Positions 6,921 through 13,729 of a stretch of DNA of 17,127 bases are shown one piece after another. Numbering within the stretch: the first letter of the stretch is position 1; every line of letters starts with the position of its first letter. Both the position numbers and the translations under genes were made by a program. The stretch is taken from assembly GCA_038214135.1 (NCBI GenBank), contig JBBQSD010000132.1:1-17127 (forward strand). Direction: 5' to 3'. The notes under the pieces were generated by a model. It searched no databases. It was not told where the DNA came from and was given only the letters and a program-made list of their open reading frames with translations. Origin of the DNA: JANLSE01 sp038214135 (GTDB lineage: Bacteria; Chloroflexota; Chloroflexia; Chloroflexales; Roseiflexaceae).

Positions 6921-8540
6921 TCATGCTGGTACATATGGCAGTGCAACAGCGAAAACGCTACCCTCGCCCTCTCGGCTATAGACCCATACAAGGCCGCCAA
7001 GGGCCGTCACAAGTTCACGAACCAGCGCCAATCCCAGGCCAATCCCGCCTCGATCACGGCGGAGTGAATCGGCGACCTGATAAAAGCGATCAAAAATTCG
7101 GCGCTGCTCACGCTCGGGAATACCAATACCATTGTCCTGAAACGTCAACACAACCCAGTTCGTCTGTGGATCAGGCCTCCGTGGAACAAGCGACGCATAG
7201 GCGGCAATCGCTGCACCACTCTGCATAGCTGCGGAAACCACAATCTGCCCATCCTGTGGAGTAAACTTGATCGCATTCGATAATAAATGATTAAAGATCA
7301 GCAGTAGCTTCTCACGATCGCTCTGCACAATTAACGGTTCATCAGGCAATTTTGCCACAAGCTCATGGCGATTACTTGCAATCAATGATTGCATACTTTC
7401 GAGTGCCTGCCGCACAAGATCTTGAACAATAATTGGCTCTAATAGGGGCGGGGCCTCACCAGTCTCAAGATGGCGTAGGCTCACCATATCGTCCACGACC
7501 TCTTTAATACGTTGGGCGCTTTCCATTACCCGCTGCATGTATTCGTGCTTATCGCCCTGTGTCTGATCATGAACCATCATACTATAGCCAAGCACAATCG
7601 AGAGCGGAGTACGCAATTCGTGGGAGGCAATCGCAATAAACTCACTCTTGAGCTTATCGAGTTCCTGCAATCGCTGATAGGCAACATCGATCTGGCTATA
7701 CAGTGATGCATTACGCAGTGCAGCACCAGCATAGTTTGCCAGCAGCATAATGCTCTCTTGCACACCAGGGCGTAACGCCTGCTCACCATCATCACACAGC
7801 ACCAGAACGCCATTCACCTCGCCCTGGGCACGTAACGGAACCGCAAACGCATAGTTCAGTGCCGCGCCACCAAGATGAGCATAGATTTCGCCATAGGCTG
7901 GCCGTGCCTGCTGATCACGAAAAGCATGATGGGCCAGTTCCAAACCCGGCTGAACAAGTGTCGCCTCTGGTGTCGATGGATACTGTCCATCCGCAAGCAC
8001 AAGAAATCCGGCCCGACATCCGCTCTGTGCGAGAGTAACCCGCAGAAGAATGCCAGTCAGTTCCGTGAGTTCGAGCGTTGAACTTAGCTGTTCGCTACTT
8101 ACCAGCAGTTGCGCAATCGCCCGCAGCCGCAGGTTATCCTGCAGAATAGAGCGCTTATGCAATGCCTGATCAACCGCCAGGCGCAGATGTTCAAGCTCGA
8201 ACGGCTTCGAGAGAAAATCTGCGACACCACGTTGAACCGATTGCTGAAGGTGCTCCATTGAGGCAAAGCCTGTCATAATGATCACAGCAATCGCTGGATC
8301 ACGCTCAATGGCAATATTAGCCAGATCCAGTCCACTCATGGTCGGCATCTTGATATCGGTGAGCAGCAGATCAAAGCCACCTGCTCGCAATGCGCGCGCT
8401 GCCTCATCTGGATCACTGGTTGCGATCACATGATAGCCGCCCCGCTGCAGAGTACGAGTACAGACATCGCACATATACTGTTCATCATCAACGACCAGAA
8501 TATGAGCTGCGGCACCATTGGCAGATGGCTGGCGTATCAC
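6921..8540 (-). CDS. Soluble hybrid histidine kinase: REC-GAF-HisKA-HATPase
   Basis: A 539-residue kinase with no membrane segment. The N-terminal receiver (about 12-125) has all key residues: Asp18-Asp19, Asp62 (TDIKMP), Thr90 and Lys112 (SKPFE). A GAF sensor-type domain follows (about 155-278), with no ligand-specific residues I can identify. Then comes the HisKA dimerisation domain with His307 in SHELRTP, and the HATPase domain with Asn422 (LLSNAIKF), DNGIGIP (469-475) and GGIGLGLAL (498-506). It starts at GTG 8540, which overlaps the TGA of the gene before it as GTGA, and GAGG lies ten bases upstream, so translation is probably coupled. An N-terminal receiver on a cytoplasmic kinase suggests it is controlled by another kinase upstream. 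No DNA-binding output is encoded nearby. Confidence 0.93.
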   Translation of the reverse strand: MIRQPSANGAAAHILVVDDEQYMCDVCTRTLQRGGYHVIATSDPDEAARALRAGGFDLLLTDIKMPTMSGLDLANIAIERDPAIAVIIMTGFASMEHLQQSVQRGVADFLSKPFELEHLRLAVDQALHKRSILQDNLRLRAIAQLLVSSEQLSSTLELTELTGILLRVTLAQSGCRAGFLVLADGQYPSTPEATLVQPGLELAHHAFRDQQARPAYGEIYAHLGGAALNYAFAVPLRAQGEVNGVLVLCDDGEQALRPGVQESIMLLANYAGAALRNASLYSQIDVAYQRLQELDKLKSEFIAIASHELRTPLSIVLGYSMMVHDQTQGDKHEYMQRVMESAQRIKEVVDDMVSLRHLETGEAPPLLEPIIVQDLVRQALESMQSLIASNRHELVAKLPDEPLIVQSDREKLLLIFNHLLSNAIKFTPQDGQIVVSAAMQSGAAIAAYASLVPRRPDPQTNWVVLTFQDNGIGIPEREQRRIFDRFYQVADSLRRDRGGIGLGLALVRELVTALGGLVWVYSREGEGSVFAVALPYVPA

Positions 8541-9688
8541 GAACTCAATACCTCAACAGCTGTTCGTGGGACGGTTACAGTTGTCCCATCCTCAAGAAGC
8601 ACATCAACTGCTTGTACACGGGCACGGGAGGCTAAACGGCGTGGTAAGGCTGGAATCGAACGCACTCTGGCGATCTGGCCCAAGTGGTCGTGATCGAGCA
8701 ACCGCACCACCGCTTCCGGGCGTAATATCGGGCGCGGTGCCTCGACTTGCAATCCAGGCGTTCGGCTCGATAGCGGAACAACAACCCGCGGCCGATGCAA
8801 CGGCCCGCGCAGGCTCGTCGCCCCTTCGATAAACGCTTCCTGCCGATCATGGGATGTGAGCAAATCAAACAATGGCGCAGACATCGGGTTAATCCCGAAT
8901 CCCTCGGTGACAACCAGAGTTAGGCCCTGCTCCTGGCCTAGCGCAACCACCGGCATCTGCCATGGGCGTATACCAGGCCGCCAGGCTGCCATTGAGCTCC
9001 AGCCAAGAAAGGCGCGTAGTTCGGCCTCATCGATACCACCAACAATCACGCCGCGTACATTTCCCTGTGCGGCCCGCCGAAGCGCAGCAGCAGTAATACT
9101 GCTGCCACCAATCACGATAGCATAGGCACTACGGGCATCAAGCATTTCTGGCAGAATCGGCTCTGATGGATCAGTCACTAACAGGCGTAATACTCCCGAG
9201 CGCTCCTCACCAAACCCAAATGCCCCGAAAACCTGGGCGGCTGGCGTTTCAATACGCACACCCTCGAATGGCATTTCTTCCATCACGATGCCGCGCACAC
9301 TTGCCTGAAATTCATAGTGGGTTGAATCTGGAACAATCGTGACATAGCCCGTCTCCGTGTCAACGGCGGCAATCTCGCCACTGACTGGCGCTAAACAGGT
9401 GCGACCGCCAAAACGACCGCTACGAGCCAATACTTCACCCTGGGCAACTTTATTGCCCAACTCAAGCCGCATCGCGCGCTCGATCTTTGACGGCGCAATC
9501 ATCAATGCCCGCGAAAGGTTCACAATCTGCGGGGTACCAGGAATATAACAACTCGCAACTACATCTTCAGGCTCTACACGCTGCCCAACGCGTACGAGTA
9601 CTTTGCCAGGATGTGGCAATCGGCGCTCAATTCGCGCCATTGCCCCACTGATCAGGGGAGGCGTACCTGTGTGGATGTGCATTGACAT
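8537..9688 (-). CDS. Uncharacterised protein with barrel-sandwich-like N-terminus and KOW-like C-terminus
   Basis: A 383-residue soluble protein I do not recognise as a named gene. Residues about 26-118 contain two half-motifs of the biotinyl/lipoyl-type barrel-sandwich hybrid (GKVLVRVGQRVEPEDVVA and LGNKVAQGEVLA, then APVSGEIAAVDTETGYVTI), similar in style to the RnfC or efflux-adaptor barrel. There is no biotin or lipoyl Lys motif. The middle (about 165-290) has alternating strands and Gly-rich loops (AIVIGGSSITAAALRRAA, VRGVIVGGID). Residues 335-383 look like an SH3/KOW barrel (GQIARVRSIP, VQAVDVLLEDGTTVTVP). ATG 9688 has AGGAG ten bases upstream. The frame is open back to 9877, but that extension covers the promoter and overlaps the divergent gene. 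It is the first gene of the signalling operon, overlapping the kinase by 4 bases, so it may be a sensor or target. That is inference. Confidence 0.72.
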   Translation of the reverse strand: MSMHIHTGTPPLISGAMARIERRLPHPGKVLVRVGQRVEPEDVVASCYIPGTPQIVNLSRALMIAPSKIERAMRLELGNKVAQGEVLARSGRFGGRTCLAPVSGEIAAVDTETGYVTIVPDSTHYEFQASVRGIVMEEMPFEGVRIETPAAQVFGAFGFGEERSGVLRLLVTDPSEPILPEMLDARSAYAIVIGGSSITAAALRRAAQGNVRGVIVGGIDEAELRAFLGWSSMAAWRPGIRPWQMPVVALGQEQGLTLVVTEGFGINPMSAPLFDLLTSHDRQEAFIEGATSLRGPLHRPRVVVPLSSRTPGLQVEAPRPILRPEAVVRLLDHDHLGQIARVRSIPALPRRLASRARVQAVDVLLEDGTTVTVPRTAVEVLSS

Positions 9689-9727
9689 GTAGGAAAAGCT
9701 CCTGTTAACAGAGCATAGATCATGATG

Positions 9728-9736
9728 ATTATAGCA
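9728..9736 (-). promoter_or_regulatory. Extended -10 promoter (TGCTATAAT) of the signalling operon
   Basis: On the minus strand TGCTATAAT is a perfect TATAAT (9733-9728) with the TGn extension. No clear -35 lies at 16-18 bases, where the inverted repeat at 9741-9776 begins. It gives a leader of about 35 bases ending in AGGAG before ATG 9688. Confidence 0.7.
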
Positions 9737-9740
9737 CACC

Positions 9741-9776
9741 TTGTTGAGCCAAACGAGTACAATTCGTTTGCAACAA
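9741..9776. promoter_or_regulatory. Inverted repeat covering the -35 region, possible operator
   Basis: TTGTTG (9741-9746) pairs with CAACAA (9771-9776), and CAAACGA (9750-9756) pairs with TCGTTTG (9764-9770). That makes 13 pairs with a 3-base offset on the left and a 7-base centre. It lies in the shared divergent spacer, immediately upstream of the minus-strand -10 box, where a bound regulator could control the operon and possibly the PspC gene. No candidate regulator with a DNA-binding domain is encoded in this window. Confidence 0.5.
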
Positions 9777-9868
9777 ATCAGCACCGTATACCGTCTGTAT
9801 CTATAGAGAATACGTGGAATGATCCACATTCGCCCAAACAAGATAGATAAACTCAAAGAGGTATCATC

Positions 9869-10375
9869 ATGACACAAGCACCACAGCGGTTGCTCCGAAG
9901 CCGCACCGAAAAAGTTATCGCTGGCGTTGCTGGCGGAATTGCTGCCTATGTTGACGTCGATCCCGTGATTGTCCGGCTTGCGTTTCTGGCCCTAACATTC
10001 ACTGGCGTTGGTCTGTTTCTGTACCCAATCCTATGGATTATCATGCCAATCGAAGGTACCCAGAAGGCTGGCCCTGCACAGGCATTCGATGAGATCCGCG
10101 ATGCCTTCGCTCGGGTTGATCCGCGCCATCCACACTATGATTCGATGACCGGCCAGCCGATTTCGGACGAAACGGAAATCCCAATCAATAATATTGGTGG
10201 CGATCCACAAGCATCTGCGCCCGCGCCTGCTGAGCGTAATCGCCAACTTGGTATCTTATTGCTTGGTATTGGTGGGTTAGTTCTGGCAAGTATTGTTCTT
10301 GGCCCTCTTTTTGGTAAGCTGCTGTTTCCAATTCTCCTGATCGGGGCCGGTGTTCTGGCCTTGCGGCGCGGGTAG
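9869..10375 (+). CDS. PspC-domain membrane protein
   Basis: A 168-residue protein. Residues 6-62 are a PspC domain: RLLRSRTEKVIAGVAGGIA, then YVDVDPVIVRLAF, then a membrane segment at about 37-59 ending WIIMP. A polar stretch (63-124) follows, and two further hydrophobic segments (127-146 and 149-166) end LRRG, in the style of LiaF-type small membrane proteins. PspC domains are linked with envelope stress sensing in other bacteria. Here the psp partners are absent, so the role is inferred. The start ATG 9869 has AGAGGT (9857-9862) six bases upstream. It is divergent from the signalling operon and shares its regulatory spacer, which makes co-regulation plausible. No strong -10 is visible for it. 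Confidence 0.88.
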   Translation: MTQAPQRLLRSRTEKVIAGVAGGIAAYVDVDPVIVRLAFLALTFTGVGLFLYPILWIIMPIEGTQKAGPAQAFDEIRDAFARVDPRHPHYDSMTGQPISDETEIPINNIGGDPQASAPAPAERNRQLGILLLGIGGLVLASIVLGPLFGKLLFPILLIGAGVLALRRG

Positions 10376-10405
10376 CTTCTTCTAGGAATAGAAAGCGCCA
10401 GCAAT

Positions 10406-10453
10406 AAGAGAACAAGCATACGAGTAACCGTGATCTTGTTCTCTTGACGTATG
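10406..10453 (+). terminator. Perfect 11-bp hairpin after the PspC gene, possible terminator
   Basis: AAGAGAACAAG (10406-10416) and CTTGTTCTCTT (10435-10445) form a perfect 11-bp stem with an 18-base loop, 30 bases after the stop. It is AT-rich with no T-run after it, so intrinsic termination is uncertain. Six loop bases, CATACG (10417-10422), are complementary to CGTATG just downstream (10448-10453), which would allow an H-type pseudoknot. Confidence 0.45.
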
Positions 10454-10486
10454 ATACTCTGTAGTAGATTGTTGATTACCTCGCAC

Positions 10487-10515
10487 TTGACGCTCACCCA
10501 CTCCTGGCATAGACT
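10487..10515 (+). promoter_or_regulatory. Promoter of the GH35-like gene
   Basis: TTGACG (10487-10492), a 17-base spacer and TAGACT (10510-10515) make one of the best-spaced -35/-10 pairs in the window. Transcription would start near 10522, giving a leader of about 27 bases with GGGAG (10538-10542) before the GTG start at 10549. Confidence 0.6.
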
Positions 10516-10548
10516 CAGCAGCGTAGCTCTGGTTGCCGGGAGATCATT

Positions 10549-12168
10549 GTGGTTGAGCGTCTCGCAAACCCTCACATACGCTTGTGTGCGAGTGGATCCT
10601 ATGATCGCACACCATGTGAGGTATGGCCAGAACTTATCGCACGCGCACATCAGTTCGGTATTGAGGCAATTGTCATTCGCCCAGCCTGGGTATGGCATAC
10701 GCATGCATCGAGCCCTACCGAGCTTCAGAACCAGGCCGCTTTGGCTCGTGATCTGATTGGGTTTGTTGTGCTGTGTGCAGCAGCAGAGCTGGCCATAATG
10801 ATCGATCTTGCTGGGCTTGGCATTCCACCAATCAATCTGCTACGGGCGCACCCTGCTATCGCCACGCCAGAATCAAATGGCCTATTCCGTGTGCAACCAT
10901 TGCATCCAGCACTTATTGCAGAAGCGCGAAAGTGGATTGCCCAACTCGCGATGTGCTGCCTGCCACTCCAGCAACCCGAAGGCCCGATTGTTGCCCTTCT
11001 TGCAAGCAATCTGCCTGCTACGGCTATTGGAACACTGGATGAATGGGTGCGTAGCGATGGATGGCAAATTCCCTTACTACCGAAACTCCCCACAATCGAT
11101 CTCAGCACTGGCTGGCCATTCGAGCACAATGGATTATATGCCGGTGATATCGAAACCTTTTTCCGCACCGATGGCAGTGCCTATTTGCGCCTATGGAACA
11201 TTAAACCATTTGTAACATTAGTTCGCAGCATGGCTATCGATCTTCCTGACGCACAGCCACCAGCTGGCCCAACGGGGATCCGCGATGCCTGGGCGGATGG
11301 CCCAGAAATCGATATTAGTGTCCGTCATAACAAGCGGATAACCTTTCTTTCGATTCAGAATCGGCGAACTGAACCATATAGTGGCATGCTCACCTATCGC
11401 AACCACGAGGGTGAACTCCTGCACCTACATGCGAACCTTGGGCCACAGAGACAGGGAGTTGTGCTGCTTCAGGGTGAAGAAATCGCTGGTGTTGCCTTTA
11501 CTGGCGATGCCTCAGAGGGTGTCTGGCTGGTTCGTGCGATGCGTAGTAGTATTGTGTTTAATGGCGGTGCCGGTGGAGTGACACCAAGCGGGCGTGGGGT
11601 TGTGTTGATGGCTGCCCAAAGTGGCCGCTTCCAACTACGCCGTATGGAGGGATGGGCCAATATACAGGCCTACCGCCTGACAATGCACGGGCGGCTTTTA
11701 GCATGCCCCTGCCAGATCGAGGCCCAACACCTGACGGTACCATACATCGCTGAGGATCAGCATGGGCAAACTGATCAGTACATCATTCTTGCCACAAATG
11801 ATCCACTGCCCGATACAATCGAAACGCACCTACGAGTATTACTCAAGATGCGCGCTGCCGAAGTGCATACGATAGCGTCGATCTGTCGAAACGGCATACA
11901 GCAACAGTTGACATCTGCTGCTACACTCCTGGAATCCACCGCCACAAACCCCATCGATCTCACAATATATCGCAATGTCTGGGCATCAACAGAACAGCAT
12001 ATTGTTGAAGTAGCCAAGCAGATCCAGCATGAACATGCCACACTCCAGTTCTCCAGGCAGATGATTGGCGAAGAACCACCCGGCGAAGAAGAGGCTTGGC
12101 GCACTCAAGCACTTGCACATCTTCAGCATATGCTGAACCAGGCTGCCCTGAATCTGATACAAATATGA
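10549..12168 (+). CDS. GH35-like (beta-galactosidase-type) protein, probably inactive
   Basis: A 539-residue protein starting at GTG 10549, six bases after GGGAG. The N-terminal half follows the layout of family 35 beta-galactosidases: W-x-E-L-I-A-R-A-H-x-F-G-I-E-A-I (26-41), WVWHTH (47-52), the GIPPINLLR stretch (91-99) in place of GxPxWL, then GPIVALLASNLPA (145-157) in place of GPIIAVQxENEY, and IDLSTGW (183-189) in place of AEFWTGW. At the two catalytic positions the family Glu residues read Leu155 and Asp184. The middle (about 230-420) looks like beta-sandwich domains, and the last 120 residues are helical. There is no signal peptide, so it is probably cytoplasmic. It could be a carbohydrate-binding or regulatory pseudoenzyme. 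The reading rests on motif memory, not an alignment. Confidence 0.68.
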   Translation: MVERLANPHIRLCASGSYDRTPCEVWPELIARAHQFGIEAIVIRPAWVWHTHASSPTELQNQAALARDLIGFVVLCAAAELAIMIDLAGLGIPPINLLRAHPAIATPESNGLFRVQPLHPALIAEARKWIAQLAMCCLPLQQPEGPIVALLASNLPATAIGTLDEWVRSDGWQIPLLPKLPTIDLSTGWPFEHNGLYAGDIETFFRTDGSAYLRLWNIKPFVTLVRSMAIDLPDAQPPAGPTGIRDAWADGPEIDISVRHNKRITFLSIQNRRTEPYSGMLTYRNHEGELLHLHANLGPQRQGVVLLQGEEIAGVAFTGDASEGVWLVRAMRSSIVFNGGAGGVTPSGRGVVLMAAQSGRFQLRRMEGWANIQAYRLTMHGRLLACPCQIEAQHLTVPYIAEDQHGQTDQYIILATNDPLPDTIETHLRVLLKMRAAEVHTIASICRNGIQQQLTSAATLLESTATNPIDLTIYRNVWASTEQHIVEVAKQIQHEHATLQFSRQMIGEEPPGEEEAWRTQALAHLQHMLNQAALNLIQI

Positions 12169-12253
12169 GGAATACGTCAGGCTGTGGACAGTGATTGCTC
12201 ATAACAACGCAACCCAACAGTAATGGCTGTCAGGTGGCCGTAATCTACGCAGC

Positions 12254-12281
12254 TTGTTCGTTCTAACAGCCTACCGATACT
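12254..12281 (+). promoter_or_regulatory. Weak candidate promoter of the Ig-like repeat protein
   Basis: TTGTTC (12254-12259) and GATACT (12276-12281) are 16 bases apart. ATACT-ATC-AGTAT (12277-12289) forms a small dyad over the -10. The rest of the gap between the two genes (12169-12328) shows no gene or other structure I can support. Confidence 0.3.
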
Positions 12282-12328
12282 ATCAGTATGTGACGATATA
12301 TTCGCATATTGGAGTCGAGGAGGCCTGT

Positions 12329-13627
12329 ATGGCTCGCAGTGTGGCATTACGCCGCTTCGCGATCGGTTTGACACTTGTACTGGCGGTTATGATCGGGGTA
12401 TTCGCCCATCGATCTACCGCTGCAGCGCGTGCGACGATCTACACATCGTCTGGCAACGCGCCATGCTTCGGTGGCACCGTTCCCGCAGCATACCAGGACA
12501 GCAAGATCGGGTTGGGTTTGCTCTATTTTGAGAGCGCAGACGATGTGTTTGTCGATATCACCTTTCCGGATGGGCGGGTCTTCACGCAGCGGGCAGCATT
12601 TGGCCCTTCTGGCAATGTCAACTATGGCCTTGATGGGGTCGTCGATCAGCCAATCAATGCCGCGACAGTCACCGATGTCTTTGGTGGGCAGACATTCGCT
12701 CCACTCAGTATCACCAATGATTTCCCATATGGCTGCTATCGGGTTGCAGCGCGTTCCAACACCCATAATGCAATCACATCATTTGCGGTGGTTCCACGCA
12801 ATGATCCAATACCGTTTGCAGGCCAGGCCGTGCTACGGGTTGAGGATCGCACAACCGGCGCGTTAGTCGTTCAGCAGGGCGGAGCCGTCAATATCCTTGG
12901 CGAGGGCTTCCGTGCCCAGGAACGGGTGTTTGTATGGCTGACAGCCCCGGATGGAGCGGTACTCAGTTGGCCCCAGCAGTTCACCGATCCATATGTCGCC
13001 TCACAACTGCTGACCAATGATGCTGGCCGATTCGTTGCCTCATTTGAGTTTGCCAGCTATAACCCAGTTGGCACGTATAAAGTCACGGCCAAGGGTGAGC
13101 AGAGCGGCTATACCGTGATCGCACCAATCACACTGGTCGCACGGCCAATTCAGACACAGGGTTGGGCGGGATTGCGAGTTGCCTACCCAAGTTTCCGGAC
13201 TGGGCAGCAGCGCAATCTGTTCGAGGTTCAGGGCGAGCGCTTCAATCCATATGAGCGAGTCGATATCTGGGTTAATTTCCCTGATGGTGCGGTTCGTGGC
13301 ATGCCATCACAGTATGTCGATGCCGGCGGCATGTTCTATGTCGAATTGGGCACCGATGAAGTGCTGCCAACCGGCGAGTATAAGTTCACCGCCAAGGGTG
13401 CCGAGAGTGGCAACCTGATTATTACTGCATTCACGCTAACCCAGGCAATTGGTGTTGATCCAATTGTGTATGATCCATTCGACCCACGAATCACCGAGTC
13501 GAATACCGGCGGTGATACGCTTGGTAGCGCCGGGCTGGTTTCCTGCTCAGAAGGGACGCTTGCCGAGCAGAACGCTGCCGATAACCCAGGGCCGGATGTC
13601 AGTGGCTTCACATACCCCTGTAAATAA
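12329..13627 (+). CDS. Secreted protein with three Ig-like repeats
   Basis: A 432-residue protein of no named family. ATG 12329 follows a strong GAGGAGG (12317-12323) by five bases. The frame is open upstream to 12254, but the signal peptide begins at this Met. Residues 1-35 are a typical signal peptide (RSVALRRF, hydrophobic core, then AAARA before TIY). Three repeats of about 100-110 residues follow (about 44-155, 166-272, 280-374), each with an F/A-PDG turn (79-82, 206-209, 317-320). The last two end GTYKVTAKGEQSG and GEYKFTAKGAESG, the first GCYRVAARSNTHN. They resemble bacterial Ig-like beta-sandwich modules. Four Cys (46, 136, 406, 431) could form two disulfides outside the cell. There is no C-terminal anchor, so it is probably released or held non-covalently at the surface. 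The strong palindrome after the stop probably terminates it. Confidence 0.78.
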   Translation: MARSVALRRFAIGLTLVLAVMIGVFAHRSTAAARATIYTSSGNAPCFGGTVPAAYQDSKIGLGLLYFESADDVFVDITFPDGRVFTQRAAFGPSGNVNYGLDGVVDQPINAATVTDVFGGQTFAPLSITNDFPYGCYRVAARSNTHNAITSFAVVPRNDPIPFAGQAVLRVEDRTTGALVVQQGGAVNILGEGFRAQERVFVWLTAPDGAVLSWPQQFTDPYVASQLLTNDAGRFVASFEFASYNPVGTYKVTAKGEQSGYTVIAPITLVARPIQTQGWAGLRVAYPSFRTGQQRNLFEVQGERFNPYERVDIWVNFPDGAVRGMPSQYVDAGGMFYVELGTDEVLPTGEYKFTAKGAESGNLIITAFTLTQAIGVDPIVYDPFDPRITESNTGGDTLGSAGLVSCSEGTLAEQNAADNPGPDVSGFTYPCK

Positions 13628-13659
13628 TCGGCTGATCTCATCTTGCTTCTAGCATCGGA

Positions 13660-13713
13660 ATGTGGGGATGTAGGCGCGTATAGCTATACGCGCCTACATC
13701 CCCACATCTTTTT
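13660..13713 (+). terminator. Perfect 48-bp palindrome followed by T5, probable terminator
   Basis: Bases 13660-13683 (from ATGTGGGG to TATAG) are the exact reverse complement of 13684-13707. This is a 24-bp stem centred on TAGCTA with no mismatch, and it is followed by CTTTTT (13708-13713). Position 33 bases after the stop of the secreted protein and the T-run fit an intrinsic terminator. Its length is far more than termination needs, and the inner part runs GTAGGCGCG...CGCGCCTAC, with the same GTAG/CTAC ends as other palindromes here, so it is probably also a copy of a repeat family. Confidence 0.8.
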
Positions 13714-13717
13714 GCGG

Positions 13718-13723
13718 TAAAAT
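13718..13723 (+). promoter_or_regulatory. -10 box (TAAAAT) six bases before the tag start
   Basis: GGTAAAAT ends at 13723 and the ATG of tag is at 13730. A transcript starting at the usual distance from this -10 would begin at or beside the ATG, giving a leaderless mRNA. There is no Shine-Dalgarno sequence before the ATG. The -35 position falls inside the palindrome's right arm and shows no consensus. Confidence 0.5.
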
Positions 13724-13729
13724 GGCAGT

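Noticed and set aside
9689..9877. N-terminal extension of the 383-residue protein up to 9877
   Set aside because: It would cover the extended -10 and the dyad and overlap the start of the divergent PspC gene. ATG 9688 has its own AGGAG.
10135..10704. A 189-codon minus-strand frame across the end of the PspC gene and the next promoter
   Set aside because: It is antisense to the PspC gene, crosses a hairpin and a good promoter, and resembles no protein.
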